Shown: positions 26,753 through 36,277, counted from the first letter of the stretch. The stretch is DNA of 64,000 bases from Coxiellaceae bacterium (GCA_902603055.1 CACKTD010000001.1:1-64000), one strand, 5' to 3'. The notes: a model not told the origin generated them from the letters alone. Translations and numbers: made by a program.

Positions 26753-27472
26753 ATGAAACGAAACAATCATTTTCGCTACGCTTTATTAACCTTAGGGGCA
26801 TTATCATCAATGATGCTATTGTACAGTTTTTTTTTCTTAGTACCTGACCCAAAAGCACTTGTTGCAGCATATCATAGTGATAATGCACAAGCAGTTCATG
26901 CATTCTATGATGATGTCCAGCATACCGTCACATACGATGAACTTCCTCCATTATTGGTCCAAGCATTTGTTGTAACGGAGGATCAGCATTTTTTTGAACA
27001 CCATGGCGTAGATATTAGCGCTCTTTTAAGAGCACTCCATACCCTCATATCCACTGGAAAAAAGAAAGAGGGCGGCAGCACCATCACCATGCAAGTTGCT
27101 CGTAATTTCTTTTTACATCATCGCAAAACATTTATAAGAAAATATAAAGAAATTTTACTCGCCGTAAAAATAGATTTCTACTTGGACAAAAGAGCGATTA
27201 TTGAACTGTATTTAAATAAAATTTATTTTGGCAATCAAACGTATGGCGTCACTGATGCTAGCCACTTTTATTTTAACCGTGAATTACATGAATTAACCAT
27301 TAGTCAAATTGCGCTATTAGCAGGATTACCACGAGCGCCATCCTATGACAACCCAATATATAGCCCAAAACGTGCACTTGCTCGAAGAAACTTCGTACTA
27401 AGAACCATGTTTGAACATCAAATTATCGACCAGGATACACTGTACACAGCACTCAAAGCACCTTTGTCTTGA
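26753..27472 (+). CDS. Stand-alone GT51 peptidoglycan glycosyltransferase, PBP1A-like
   Basis: The 239-residue protein has one N-terminal membrane helix (about 8-30) and a complete GT51 domain. The catalytic Glu region is TEDQHFFEHHGVD; then GGSTITMQVARNFFL, the KYKEILLA helix and ELYLNKIYFG follow. The segment GLPRAPSYDNPIYSPKRALARRNFVL and the tail LKAP resemble the linker of bifunctional PBP1A rather than MtgA. The protein ends there, and no transpeptidase domain or remnant follows in the 41 bases before rnt. It may have lost its penicillin-binding half or may simply be an MtgA-type enzyme. Confidence 0.8.
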   Translation: MKRNNHFRYALLTLGALSSMMLLYSFFFLVPDPKALVAAYHSDNAQAVHAFYDDVQHTVTYDELPPLLVQAFVVTEDQHFFEHHGVDISALLRALHTLISTGKKKEGGSTITMQVARNFFLHHRKTFIRKYKEILLAVKIDFYLDKRAIIELYLNKIYFGNQTYGVTDASHFYFNRELHELTISQIALLAGLPRAPSYDNPIYSPKRALARRNFVLRTMFEHQIIDQDTLYTALKAPLS

Positions 27473-27513
27473 AGAATTTGCCATTTCAATAGCGCAAATG
27501 TTACTATCCCATC

Positions 27514-28119
27514 ATGACAATTCCGATGAATAAAAGATTTAGAGGGTTCTTGCCCATTGTAGTTGATGTAGAAACAGCTGGATTTAACCCCAAAACAGAT
27601 GCTTTGTTGGAGCTTGCTGCAGTTTCTTTAAACATGAGCAGTGAAGGCCAATTAAATCTTGAAGACGTGTTACATGAACACATCCTGCCTTTTAAGGGTG
27701 CAAAACTAAACCCAGATGCCCTTGAATTCAACCAAATCAAGCCTTTCCACCCATTTCGACTAGCCATTGACGAAAAAGAAGCGCTTAAAAAATTGGGCAC
27801 TTTTATCCGTAAACATCTAGAAGCTGCCGATTGCCAAAAAGCCATATTAGTAGGTCATAACGCCCCTTTTGACCACAGCTTTTTATTAGCGGCATGTCAA
27901 CGCCATCAAATTAAGTTTATGTTTCATGCTTTTAGTACATTTGATACGGTATCATTGTCAGCACTTTTGTTAGGTGAGACAGTATTAGCTAAAGCGCTTA
28001 TGGCCTCAAAAATTGATTACGATGCTAAAGAGGCACACTCTGCATTATATGACGCTAATCAGACTGCAAAACTATTTTGTTACCTGGTAAACAATACTAA
28101 ATTACTAAGAACGCTTTAG
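27514..28119 (+). CDS. rnt: Ribonuclease T
   Basis: The 201-residue DEDD exonuclease trims 3' ends of tRNA and other stable RNAs. Motif I is VVDVETAGFNP, motif II lies in VGHNAPFDHSFL, and motif III is the final HSALYDANQTA. The N-terminal MTIPMNKRFRGFLPIVVDVET is typical of RNase T rather than the polymerase III epsilon subunit. Its stop overlaps the convergent fadD stop by four bases. Confidence 0.92.
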   Translation: MTIPMNKRFRGFLPIVVDVETAGFNPKTDALLELAAVSLNMSSEGQLNLEDVLHEHILPFKGAKLNPDALEFNQIKPFHPFRLAIDEKEALKKLGTFIRKHLEAADCQKAILVGHNAPFDHSFLLAACQRHQIKFMFHAFSTFDTVSLSALLLGETVLAKALMASKIDYDAKEAHSALYDANQTAKLFCYLVNNTKLLRTL

Positions 28120-29762
28120 GCTACTTTCTTCAAATCCTTTCTTAGCACTTTGCCAACTGTTGATTTGGGAAGCTCTTTTACAAACTCCACTTGTGTTGGG
28201 ATTTTATAACCTGCAATAATCATCTTACAGTGTTTACGCACTTCTCCCAAACTTAAAGGGCATCTTGAGACAATATATGCTTTAACTGCTTCATTACCAT
28301 TGAGTGCTTGTGTTCCCACAACTGCTGCTTCTGCAATCTTTTCATGTTGTGTTAGCGCCATTTCAACCTCAGATGGATATACATTAAAGCCAGAAATGAT
28401 GATCATATCCTTAACACGATCAACAATTTCAATCTCACCATTTTTACTCATTTTTACAATGTCGCCTGTTTTAAACCAGCCATCCTGAATCACCGCTTTT
28501 GTTGCTTTTTTATTCTTCCAATATCCTTGCATAACTTGTGGACCTTTGACCCACAGCTCACCATCTTTGCCGAACTTCACCGGCTTACCAGAACTGTTAC
28601 AAATTTTAATTTGAGTCCCTTCAACTGGGAAGCCTACGCTATTAATAAATTCATCTTTATTTTTAAAACGCGTAATCGAAATAATCGGAGATGTTTCAGA
28701 TAAACCATAACCTTGGTTTACCACACACCCAGTTACATCTTTCCATTGATGTGCTGTAGCAACATGTGTCGCCATACCACCGGTCATCGTCACCTTAAGC
28801 CATGAAAAATCCAAGGATAAGAACTGTTTGTTACGCAATAAATGTACCATTAAGGTATTTAATAAGGGCATCGAGTTAGGTTTATAATGTGCAATATCAT
28901 TCACCACTTGTGGAATGTTTCTAGGGTTAGCAATCATGATCGAGTGCCCACCATGGAAAATAGACACCATATAAATGCATAATCCATAAATATGGAACAT
29001 TGGCAAAATCAACAACTGTCGCTCTTGACCTGTCAGACCCAGCTCTGCATAGGGTAGCAGTGACTGTGATATATTATCTAAGATGTTGGCATGAGATAGC
29101 ATGACACCCTTGGATTTCCCAGTAGTGCCACCAGTGTATTGTAACAGCGCAATATCCTTTCGATTTACTTTTGCCATTTTGGCTTGCTTGCCTTTAAATG
29201 TTTTTAAAATTTTACTGAATTTAAAATGCTTAGGCAATGAATAACTCGGGACTTGTCTCTTTAAATAGTTAAAAACAAAGTTCACAATCCAGGATCGTAT
29301 AGGAGTTAATGTATCGCCAATAGCAGATAAAATCACTTTAGGTTTTTGTTTTAACTCAGGTAATGCAGCCTCTAAAATATATGCTTTAGCATCCCAAAGC
29401 ATGATTGCTCTTACCTCACTATCATTGAGAATATGTGCTAACTCTTGTGATGTATAAAGTGGATTAACGGCTACGGTAATTAACCCTAATAACTGTGCAG
29501 CCCAAAATGTGATCGCAAACTGAGGGGTATTTGGCATCATAATAGCAATGCGATCACCTGCCTTCAGCCGGAGCTTTTGTTTCATAAAAAATGCTAATGC
29601 ATGTACATGTTGATCAATCTCACCATACGTATAGTCATGATACAGTGAACTTAACATCACCTGATGGCGATAACAGCTGATGTAGCGAGAATAAAACTCT
29701 CCTAGGGTATTTACATCAATCTCTTTAGAAAACTTGGATTGGTCACGGCCTTGTTTGTGCAT
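28116..29762 (-). CDS. fadD: Long-chain fatty-acid CoA ligase
   Basis: The 548-residue AMP-forming enzyme activates fatty acids for beta-oxidation or lipid incorporation. The phosphate-binding loop is YTGGTTGKSKGVMLSH; GYGLSETSP, WFKTGDIV and the C-terminal lysine in STVGKVLRKDLKK are intact. GGAG precedes the ATG by seven bases. No other beta-oxidation gene is nearby, so the partner pathway cannot be read from context. Confidence 0.92.
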   Translation of the reverse strand: MHKQGRDQSKFSKEIDVNTLGEFYSRYISCYRHQVMLSSLYHDYTYGEIDQHVHALAFFMKQKLRLKAGDRIAIMMPNTPQFAITFWAAQLLGLITVAVNPLYTSQELAHILNDSEVRAIMLWDAKAYILEAALPELKQKPKVILSAIGDTLTPIRSWIVNFVFNYLKRQVPSYSLPKHFKFSKILKTFKGKQAKMAKVNRKDIALLQYTGGTTGKSKGVMLSHANILDNISQSLLPYAELGLTGQERQLLILPMFHIYGLCIYMVSIFHGGHSIMIANPRNIPQVVNDIAHYKPNSMPLLNTLMVHLLRNKQFLSLDFSWLKVTMTGGMATHVATAHQWKDVTGCVVNQGYGLSETSPIISITRFKNKDEFINSVGFPVEGTQIKICNSSGKPVKFGKDGELWVKGPQVMQGYWKNKKATKAVIQDGWFKTGDIVKMSKNGEIEIVDRVKDMIIISGFNVYPSEVEMALTQHEKIAEAAVVGTQALNGNEAVKAYIVSRCPLSLGEVRKHCKMIIAGYKIPTQVEFVKELPKSTVGKVLRKDLKKVA

Positions 29763-29848
29763 TATTGTTCTCCATACATTATTCTATGATGATAATTATA
29801 GTTCAAATAGAAAAATTAATGCGTAACGTGAGCCCTCACAAGGCTGAA

Positions 29849-30475
29849 TTAGGGTGCTTGTAATACTTGATCTGTTTTAATGCGTAACAACTGTCCTTGT
29901 AAAATTGTGTGATAAATTAAACTAAACCAACCCCATAACATATATACTGCACCCCATCCAAGCAGCCACGCTGCTAGTTGATCCAAATATAGCGCCAATA
30001 AGGAAACCCAAATCATAACACCGCTTAAACTTGACGCTGTTTTTTGCTTGAGAGAGACCTTTGTTTGAGATAACCAGCTGAGCGCAAAAGCAGTGCGTGA
30101 AATAGATAAAACCACATTACTGTACGCGTAGCAGTTAAACTTAAGCTCATTTAAACATGCCATTATGCCTAGTACGATAATGGCACTGTAAAACATATTT
30201 TTGATAACGCGGTGTTTTGATGTATAAATTTGCTGCACCCAGATCAGCATCTGGAACATACCCAAGGATGCAACTAACTTATATTGAAAGGGCATGAGAT
30301 GGATCCATGCATACGTCAAATCACCAACATAGCCAATAATTAATAAACCAATGAACCAATTGCAAATATCTTGATGCTTATCAAGTTGATGAGCATAAAT
30401 GAGTTGTGGCAACAACTGAAACAAATATAAGATAGTGGCACTATTTAAAAACAATTGACCAAAAAAATTACTCAT
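29849..30475 (-). CDS. PQ-loop repeat membrane protein
   Basis: The 208-residue protein has about six to seven hydrophobic segments. Near the N-terminus, LYLFQLLPQLIYAH is a PQ-loop motif as found in SWEET and lysosomal cystine or amino acid transporters; a second PQ motif is not obvious. The substrate cannot be told. Its ATG overlaps the stop of the hydrolase gene (ATGA), so the two are coupled, with rubredoxin upstream. Confidence 0.6.
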   Translation of the reverse strand: MSNFFGQLFLNSATILYLFQLLPQLIYAHQLDKHQDICNWFIGLLIIGYVGDLTYAWIHLMPFQYKLVASLGMFQMLIWVQQIYTSKHRVIKNMFYSAIIVLGIMACLNELKFNCYAYSNVVLSISRTAFALSWLSQTKVSLKQKTASSLSGVMIWVSLLALYLDQLAAWLLGWGAVYMLWGWFSLIYHTILQGQLLRIKTDQVLQAP

Positions 30476-31056
30476 TGAGTGACAATAGCTTCTAACGTAT
30501 TTCTTAAAACGATTTGCTTACCATGAAAAAAATGTGTCGCATCAGGTACTGCATGTACCTGAAAATCATGTTTCTTAGCAAATGTTAAGCACGATTCGTA
30601 TGGGCAGAGCTCATCTTGTTGGCCTTGAATAATGTGGCGATTGTGGGGCCAGTGGTATTCGTCAGACCACAACCCCTCTCCTAAGGACGGTGCTATCCAT
30701 ACTAAACCGTGTCGTGGCTTAAACTGGTCAATTAAAAACCGTGATACCCAACACCCAAACGAAAAGCCTACACACCAATCAATGTGCCGAATATTTAACT
30801 CATCAAGCAGCTTCATCGCCATGGCGGCTTCATATTGACCATATCCAAAGCAACCAGAAGATGCTCCCACACCAGGATAATTAAATCGTAAAACATTTTG
30901 GTTATGATGCGCAAATACCCCAAATGCAGTTGTAACGACTTTGTTATACATAGTGCCTTCGTATAATGGATGAGGGTGCAACACAATAGTCACAGCATCG
31001 TCTTCTGTAGGGCGATGAATTTGATAGTCAATGTGTGATTGATGTTGCATGTTCAT
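30472..31056 (-). CDS. Alpha/beta hydrolase
   Basis: The 194-residue protein resembles the group of small hydrolases that begin with an HPHPLYEGTMYNKVV segment. The nucleophile elbow is GFSFG (Ser99) and the catalytic histidine lies in DATHFFHG near the C-terminus. An acidic residue in GQQDELCP is a candidate third member. The substrate is unknown. It lies between rubredoxin (two bases upstream) and the PQ-loop gene. Confidence 0.8.
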   Translation of the reverse strand: MNMQHQSHIDYQIHRPTEDDAVTIVLHPHPLYEGTMYNKVVTTAFGVFAHHNQNVLRFNYPGVGASSGCFGYGQYEAAMAMKLLDELNIRHIDWCVGFSFGCWVSRFLIDQFKPRHGLVWIAPSLGEGLWSDEYHWPHNRHIIQGQQDELCPYESCLTFAKKHDFQVHAVPDATHFFHGKQIVLRNTLEAIVTQ

Positions 31057-31058
31057 GC

Positions 31059-31223
31059 TTATAATGGGACCATTTGAAACTCTGCTTTAGATGCTCCACA
31101 GTCTGGACAAAACCAATCTTCTGGCACATCTTCCCAAGCAGTTCCTGGCGCAATGCCATCCTCTGGAGCACCAACTTCTGGGTCATATATATATCCACAA
31201 ATTATACAAATGTATTTATTCAT
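31059..31223 (-). CDS. Rubredoxin
   Basis: The 54-residue electron carrier binds one iron through C6, C9, C39 and C42 (CIIC and CPDC), with the conserved [17 protein letters not shown] and VPEDWFCP segments. A longer in-frame ORF extends to 31334, but the ATG at 31223 gives the standard rubredoxin start ([10 protein letters not shown]). It is divergent from hemL. Confidence 0.95.
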   Translation of the reverse strand: MNKYICIICGYIYDPEVGAPEDGIAPGTAWEDVPEDWFCPDCGASKAEFQMVPL

Positions 31224-31354
31224 TAAAGTCTCTTTATTATATAGGCTAAGTATTGATAATAACACTTTATTTATAAAGTATTCAACTGACTTAAAATCGT
31301 CTACACAGGAGACAAACATTGATCCTACATGCAATTTAATTTAATCTGGGTCAT

Positions 31355-32593
31355 ATGTCAAAATCAAAAGCATCTCATCATCTGGTTGGTGGTGTCAACT
31401 CACCTGTACGAGCCTGTAAAAGCGTCCATGCCGAACCCTTTCTTGCATCACATGCTGAAGGCCCTTATCTTTACGACAACAAAAATAAAGCCTATGTAGA
31501 CTATGTATGTGGGTTTGGACCCATCTTACTTGGTCACCAAAATCCAGAAATAAAAACGATCCTTCGTAATGCTGTAGATATGAGTGCTTTAGGTGTGAAT
31601 AATGTACACGAAGAAAAGCTTGCATCCTTGATTGCAAAAGCAAACAAGAAAATCGAAAAGGTTCGTTTTACAAACTCTGGCGGTGAAGCGGTCAACATTG
31701 CAGTAAAACTTGCAAAAAGCCAAACTCAACGCCCCATGATTTTAAAGTTCGTTGGTCAATATCATGGAGCGGTAGACAGTGTATTAGGGTATGAACAACC
31801 TGCTGAATCAATTCGATCAGGTATTGACCCATCCACAAGCCAACAATTATTGTGTATTCCCTTCAATGACATTGCTGCACTGGACCATACCTTCGAAACC
31901 CTCGGGGATTCATTGGCTGGAGTCATTATTGAAATCATTAGCGGCAACATGGGTTTTATTAGAGGCTCTAATAAATTTCTTAACCGTCTATCAACGCTGT
32001 GTAGCCATTATGGGACTATGTTGATTGTAGATGAAGTAATGACTGGTTTTCGTGTAAATCCGTGTGGAGCAACTGCACTTTATCCTGACCTTTCTCCAGA
32101 TCTTTGGACCTATGGAAAAGTAATTGGGGGTGGCCTCCCGGTTGGTGCAATCGCAGGCCCAAAAGAAATCATGAATCTCTTAAGCCCTGTTGGCCCAGTG
32201 TATCATGCTGGCACATTTGCAGGGCATCCCTTGGTCATGGCGTGTGGAGCACACGTTTTAGAGTCGGTATTTAATACGCGACTCATCAACTCATGCCATG
32301 ACTATTTAAATAAACTACTACACGGTCTTGAGCGCATTTTTCAAGAAAAAGGGATTCCTTTTAGTTTTGACTTTCAAGGTGGCCAATTTGGTTTATTTTT
32401 TCAAGATACCTACCCGCGGTGTTATACAGAAATATCCAAAGAGGCACAAGAGCGCTTTAATGCTTTTTATCAGCATATGCGCAAAAATGGTGTCTTGTTA
32501 CCACCATCACATTTGGAGGCGCTATTTATCAGTGGCGCTCATGATGCAGCTAGCTTAAATAAAACATTAGAGGCCGCATCAAGTGCTTTTTAA
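31355..32593 (+). CDS. hemL: Glutamate-1-semialdehyde 2,1-aminomutase
   Basis: The 412-residue PLP enzyme makes 5-aminolevulinate, the step after HemA. GGVNSPVRA near the N-terminus, NSGGEAVNIAVKLA, the DEVMTGFR segment and the PLP lysine in TYGKVIGGGLPVG are present. It is about 14 residues shorter than typical, at both ends. No clear ribosome-binding site precedes the ATG. The waaA start lies inside its 3' end (11-base overlap). Confidence 0.95.
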   Translation: MSKSKASHHLVGGVNSPVRACKSVHAEPFLASHAEGPYLYDNKNKAYVDYVCGFGPILLGHQNPEIKTILRNAVDMSALGVNNVHEEKLASLIAKANKKIEKVRFTNSGGEAVNIAVKLAKSQTQRPMILKFVGQYHGAVDSVLGYEQPAESIRSGIDPSTSQQLLCIPFNDIAALDHTFETLGDSLAGVIIEIISGNMGFIRGSNKFLNRLSTLCSHYGTMLIVDEVMTGFRVNPCGATALYPDLSPDLWTYGKVIGGGLPVGAIAGPKEIMNLLSPVGPVYHAGTFAGHPLVMACGAHVLESVFNTRLINSCHDYLNKLLHGLERIFQEKGIPFSFDFQGGQFGLFFQDTYPRCYTEISKEAQERFNAFYQHMRKNGVLLPPSHLEALFISGAHDAASLNKTLEAASSAF

Positions 32594-33746
32594 AATCCTC
32601 TACCAATTATCCATTGTACTTATGCTTCCTATCTGGATCATGTATTGGAGCTATTCACATATCAAATACAAAATACCATTAGGCCGCCTAAAAGAGCGCA
32701 TTGGCTTTTTAAGTGCTCAACTCCCTAAAAATGCCATCTGGATTCATGCAGTCTCCATTGGTGAACTGAAACTTGCAAAACTGTTAATTCAAAACCTACC
32801 AAGTAATACACCCATCGTTATCTCAACCATCTCTGGACACGGCTTTGAGAAACATATTGATGCACCGCATTTTTATCTTCCGATTGATCTAATCTGGAGT
32901 ATACGAAAAACCATGCGCTTTCTAAAACCCAGCGCACTTGTGCTCATCGAAACTGAAATCTGGCCTTGTTTAATATCAGAAGCAACATGCCCCGTACTTT
33001 TAATGAATGGGCGTTTATCAGATAATAGTTTCAAAAAATATTTACGCTTTTCTGGCTTTATTCAACCAGCCATTGCAAAACTTGCTTACATTGGCTGTGT
33101 CAGTGATAAAATCAAACAACGCTTTGAAAAACTGGGGGGCAATGTCTCCAAAGTGCATCCTAACTTCAAACTACTTAATCAAGCAGTACCTATCCAGAAA
33201 CCTAATAAAAACAATCATAAGACCTTGGTCTGTGGATGTACGCACCCAGTTGAGGATGAAAAAATTATCAGCCTGCTACCCAAAATATTAGAATATGACC
33301 ATAACTTTCAACTAGTCATTATCCCAAGACACCAACGTCGTGCCAATGAATTGATCAACAAATATCAAGGCCAATTTGAAGGAAATCTACATATTGAGAG
33401 CCGTTATGGTGTCACCCTTGAATGGTATGAAAAAGCTCACCTGGTTTTCATTGGCGGCAGTTTAATTAAGCATGGTGGCCAAAACCCTTTGGAGGCACTC
33501 TCACGCTACTGCCATGTCATCATGGGCCCACACTATGAAAACTTTAAATTATTGGTGGAAGAATTGATTGATAACCAACTCATCGACATCATTGCTAATG
33601 CTGAAAAAATCATTGATTATTGTCAACAAGAACCTAAATCAATCAACCCAAATCCCTACTTCAACAGCCATGGCCTAAAAGCACAAGAAGCTGTTACAAA
33701 TCTTGTACATATCCTAGAGCCATTTACTGAACAGGCCACTGTATAG
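32583..33746 (+). CDS. waaA: 3-deoxy-D-manno-octulosonic acid (Kdo) transferase
   Basis: The 387-residue inner-membrane-anchored GT30 enzyme adds Kdo to lipid A, so the cell likely makes an outer membrane with at least a lipid A-Kdo core. An N-terminal membrane anchor (about 5-22) precedes IWIHAVSIGE, with ETEIWP, LMNGRLSDNSFKKY and GGSLIKHGGQNPLEA later. It is somewhat shorter than E. coli WaaA (425). The start TTG or GTG-type codon at 32583 overlaps hemL by 11 bases, so exact initiation is uncertain. Confidence 0.92.
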   Translation: MLFKILYQLSIVLMLPIWIMYWSYSHIKYKIPLGRLKERIGFLSAQLPKNAIWIHAVSIGELKLAKLLIQNLPSNTPIVISTISGHGFEKHIDAPHFYLPIDLIWSIRKTMRFLKPSALVLIETEIWPCLISEATCPVLLMNGRLSDNSFKKYLRFSGFIQPAIAKLAYIGCVSDKIKQRFEKLGGNVSKVHPNFKLLNQAVPIQKPNKNNHKTLVCGCTHPVEDEKIISLLPKILEYDHNFQLVIIPRHQRRANELINKYQGQFEGNLHIESRYGVTLEWYEKAHLVFIGGSLIKHGGQNPLEALSRYCHVIMGPHYENFKLLVEELIDNQLIDIIANAEKIIDYCQQEPKSINPNPYFNSHGLKAQEAVTNLVHILEPFTEQATV

Positions 33747-33799
33747 CAAAATTTTACAAATTATGATATCATGGATCTTTTACGTGGAGATAAAAAACT

Positions 33800-35521
33800 A
33801 TGTGCGGGATTTTTGCCCTATCACAGCCTAAAAACCACAACCTGATACCTGTCGTGCTAGAGCACCTAAAGAAACTTGAGTATCGTGGTTATGATTCTGC
33901 TGGAATCGCAGCAACACAGAATGCGTCCATTCATGTTGTTAAAAATGTCGGCCCTACAGAAAACCTTGTAATTCCAGAGGAGTTAAAGGGGAACACTGCC
34001 ATTGCTCACGTCCGCTGGGCCACACATGGTGGTGTAACACAGCAAAATGCACACCCACATATGAGTGGGTCTTCTGCCATTGTGCATAATGGCATCATTG
34101 AAAACCATGTAGCACTTAAAGAAACGTTTAATTTATCATTATCGAGCGAAACTGACTCCGAAGTGATTGTGGCTTTGTATAACCACTTTAGCAAGACTAT
34201 GAAGGCGCTAGAAGCATTTGAAGCAACTGTTGATAAACTGGAAGGCAGTTGGGCTATTGTTATGATTGATCATAACACTCCAAACACACTCTTTGTATCT
34301 GCAAATAAGAGCCCTCTGGTCATTGGCAAACTGGATGAAGGATTTGTTGTATCCTCTGATCCAGGTGTATTGAGTGATCTAACACACTCTGTTCATTACT
34401 TAAAAGACCTGAGCACATTAGCGTTAAACTTAGATCAGCTTGAAGCATTAGATCTTACATGGCAAACATTAGAAAGCCATCAATTACATAAAAAGCTGGA
34501 AATGGACTTTTATACCCTACAAGAAATATACGAACAGCCTTCTGCATTAATGAATACATTAAATTCAGAGTTAGTGACACTATCAAGGCCTAAACATATC
34601 GTTTTTGCAGCGAGTGGCAGCAGTTATCACGTGGCGTGTATTGCCGCACAACTTTTTGAAACCTTTGCACAAATTCCATGTCGGGTTTATTTATCTAGCG
34701 AAATGCGTTACCAAGCTATCAGCTGGCCAAGTAATACCGCATTGATTGCATTATCTCAGTCTGGTGAGACTGCAGATACACTAGAGGCAGTACGCCACTG
34801 GAAGAAATATGCCTTCTACGCACTTTCGATCACGAATGTTGCAAACTCCTCCTTAGATCGACTAACACAATACCAAATAAACTCCATTGCAGGCAATGAA
34901 GTCGGTGTTGGTGCCACAAAAACTGTGACATCCATGTTATTACAAATGATGCGTATTGTACAACAATGGTCCCCAGACTCTGAAAACCCTTTCTCAGACT
35001 TTTTGGCAAGCATTGACCGATTAAAGATAACATTAACGCTGCGGTCTGAAATCCGTAAACACGCTTTAATGTTTGTACAAAAAAGTCATACATTTATATT
35101 GGGTCGAGGAATTTTCTACCCAGTTGCTCAAGAATTCGCACTAAAAATTAAAGAGCTCGCATACCTACATGCGGAAGCATTTTCAAGCGGCGAGCTAAAA
35201 CATGGCCCACTTGCCTTAATTGAAAAAGGGACGCCTGTAATTGTCATGGCATTCAAAAATTTCCAACTTGCAAAGACCATCTCAAACATAGAAGAGGTTT
35301 TAGCTAGAGGCGCAAATGTTCTTGTCATCACTGATGCGAACTTAAATGAGTTATGCCAATCCACTCAACTGTCTGCACTTCAAGTACCATTTGAAGTAGA
35401 ACAAAATGATCTATTTTCTGTGTTAGCCATTGCTCAATTATTAACTTACGAGCTAGCGATTCATAAAAACATCAATCCTGATAGGCCCAGAAACCTAGCG
35501 AAATGTGTAACCGTAGAGTAA
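33800..35521 (+). CDS. glmS: Glutamine-fructose-6-phosphate aminotransferase
   Basis: The 573-residue enzyme makes glucosamine-6-phosphate for peptidoglycan and lipid A. The N-terminal nucleophile is Cys2 (MCGIFAL), and the glutaminase domain has RWATHGGV and HNGIIENH. Two SIS domains follow (AASGSSYHVA, SQSGETADT), and the end NPDRPRNLAKCVTVE is standard. It is shorter than the usual 609, mostly in the glutaminase domain. GGAGA precedes the ATG. No glmS-type ribozyme or small-RNA site was recognised upstream. Confidence 0.95.
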   Translation: MCGIFALSQPKNHNLIPVVLEHLKKLEYRGYDSAGIAATQNASIHVVKNVGPTENLVIPEELKGNTAIAHVRWATHGGVTQQNAHPHMSGSSAIVHNGIIENHVALKETFNLSLSSETDSEVIVALYNHFSKTMKALEAFEATVDKLEGSWAIVMIDHNTPNTLFVSANKSPLVIGKLDEGFVVSSDPGVLSDLTHSVHYLKDLSTLALNLDQLEALDLTWQTLESHQLHKKLEMDFYTLQEIYEQPSALMNTLNSELVTLSRPKHIVFAASGSSYHVACIAAQLFETFAQIPCRVYLSSEMRYQAISWPSNTALIALSQSGETADTLEAVRHWKKYAFYALSITNVANSSLDRLTQYQINSIAGNEVGVGATKTVTSMLLQMMRIVQQWSPDSENPFSDFLASIDRLKITLTLRSEIRKHALMFVQKSHTFILGRGIFYPVAQEFALKIKELAYLHAEAFSSGELKHGPLALIEKGTPVIVMAFKNFQLAKTISNIEEVLARGANVLVITDANLNELCQSTQLSALQVPFEVEQNDLFSVLAIAQLLTYELAIHKNINPDRPRNLAKCVTVE

Positions 35522-35544
35522 TCTCCAACGACCATCCTAAAAAA

Positions 35545-35970
35545 ATGATAGTTATTCGTCAATATAGTGAAAAAGATAGAGAGCAAATTATTGAGTTATG
35601 GAAAACTTGTGATTTAACTCGCCCTTGGAATGACCCAAACAAAGATTTTGATAGAAAAAAGGGGGTTGGTGAAGATTTATTTATTGTTCTTGAATATGAA
35701 AATAAGATAATCGGAACTGTTATGGGTGGATATGACGGTCACCGTGGCATAATGAATTACCTGGCAGTAAGTCCTGACTTTCGTGGTAAAGGTTATGGGA
35801 GGATGTTAGTAGATGAGGTTGAAAATAAACTCAAACAGTTAGGTTGTCCAGAAGTAAACCTTCTGGTCAGGTTAGATAATTCTGAAGTAAGCGACTTTTA
35901 TAAAAGTTTTGATTATAAGAAAAAAGATGATGTTATAGTTTTTGGAAAAAGACTTATTTCTGATGACTAA
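35545..35970 (+). CDS. ypeA: GNAT acetyltransferase, YpeA-like
   Basis: The 141-residue protein matches E. coli YpeA in length and pattern: an early LWKTCDLTRPWNDP, then GTVMGGYDGHRG, the acetyl-CoA loop SPDFRGKGYGRML, and a C-terminal VFGKRLISDD. Its substrate is unknown. The ATG at 35545 is chosen; the longer ORF would overlap glmS. It follows glmS by 23 bases. A broken second copy lies directly downstream. Confidence 0.88.
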   Translation: MIVIRQYSEKDREQIIELWKTCDLTRPWNDPNKDFDRKKGVGEDLFIVLEYENKIIGTVMGGYDGHRGIMNYLAVSPDFRGKGYGRMLVDEVENKLKQLGCPEVNLLVRLDNSEVSDFYKSFDYKKKDDVIVFGKRLISDD

Positions 35971-35976
35971 ATCATA

Positions 35977-36030
35977 GGACGGTCGTTGCAACACAATCCG
36001 TCATTGTAGAGTAATCTCCAACGACCGTCC
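35977..36030. repeat. 12-base perfect inverted repeat with 30-base loop
   Basis: GGACGGTCGTTG at 35977-35988 is the exact reverse complement of CAACGACCGTCC at 36019-36030. The right arm is part of the second duplication copy and differs from the first copy by one base (CAACGACCATCC at 35526-35537). It could form a hairpin in the ypeA mRNA, but no T-run follows. Confidence 0.7.
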
Positions 36031-36173
36031 CAATAAAAGTATGACAGTTATTCGCCTTGGAATGACCCAAACAAAGATTTTGATAGAATACATGGGTTTA
36101 GTGAAGACTGATTTACTGTTCTTGAATACGAAAACAAAATAATCGGAGCTATCATGGCTTGATATAACGGTCA
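36006..36173 (+). pseudogene. Degraded tandem copy of the glmS end and ypeA
   Basis: The first 21 bases (36006-36026) are identical to 35513-35533, which include the last two codons and stop of glmS. An ATG at 36041 opens a copy of ypeA, but about 60 bases encoding the segment after VIR are deleted and the frame is shifted, giving a stop at 36140-36142. In the parental frame a TGA also replaces the GG-encoding codons in the MGGYDGH segment. Similarity fades near 36173 and the 3' half of the gene is absent. The stretch from 35971 to 36277 holds no intact gene. Confidence 0.85.
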
Positions 36174-36277
36174 GTGTAACTTTATGATTTATTCCTTTAT
36201 CTAATTTCTCTGAAATGATATCGTAAATAGTATATTTATAAATTTAATAAAACTGTTTGTTTAGTGAGGAAGAACGA

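Noticed and set aside
29763-29848. Possible terminator (GTGAG/CTCAC) between the PQ-loop gene and fadD
   Set aside because: The stem is five bases with a two-base loop, and T residues do not follow at the right place.
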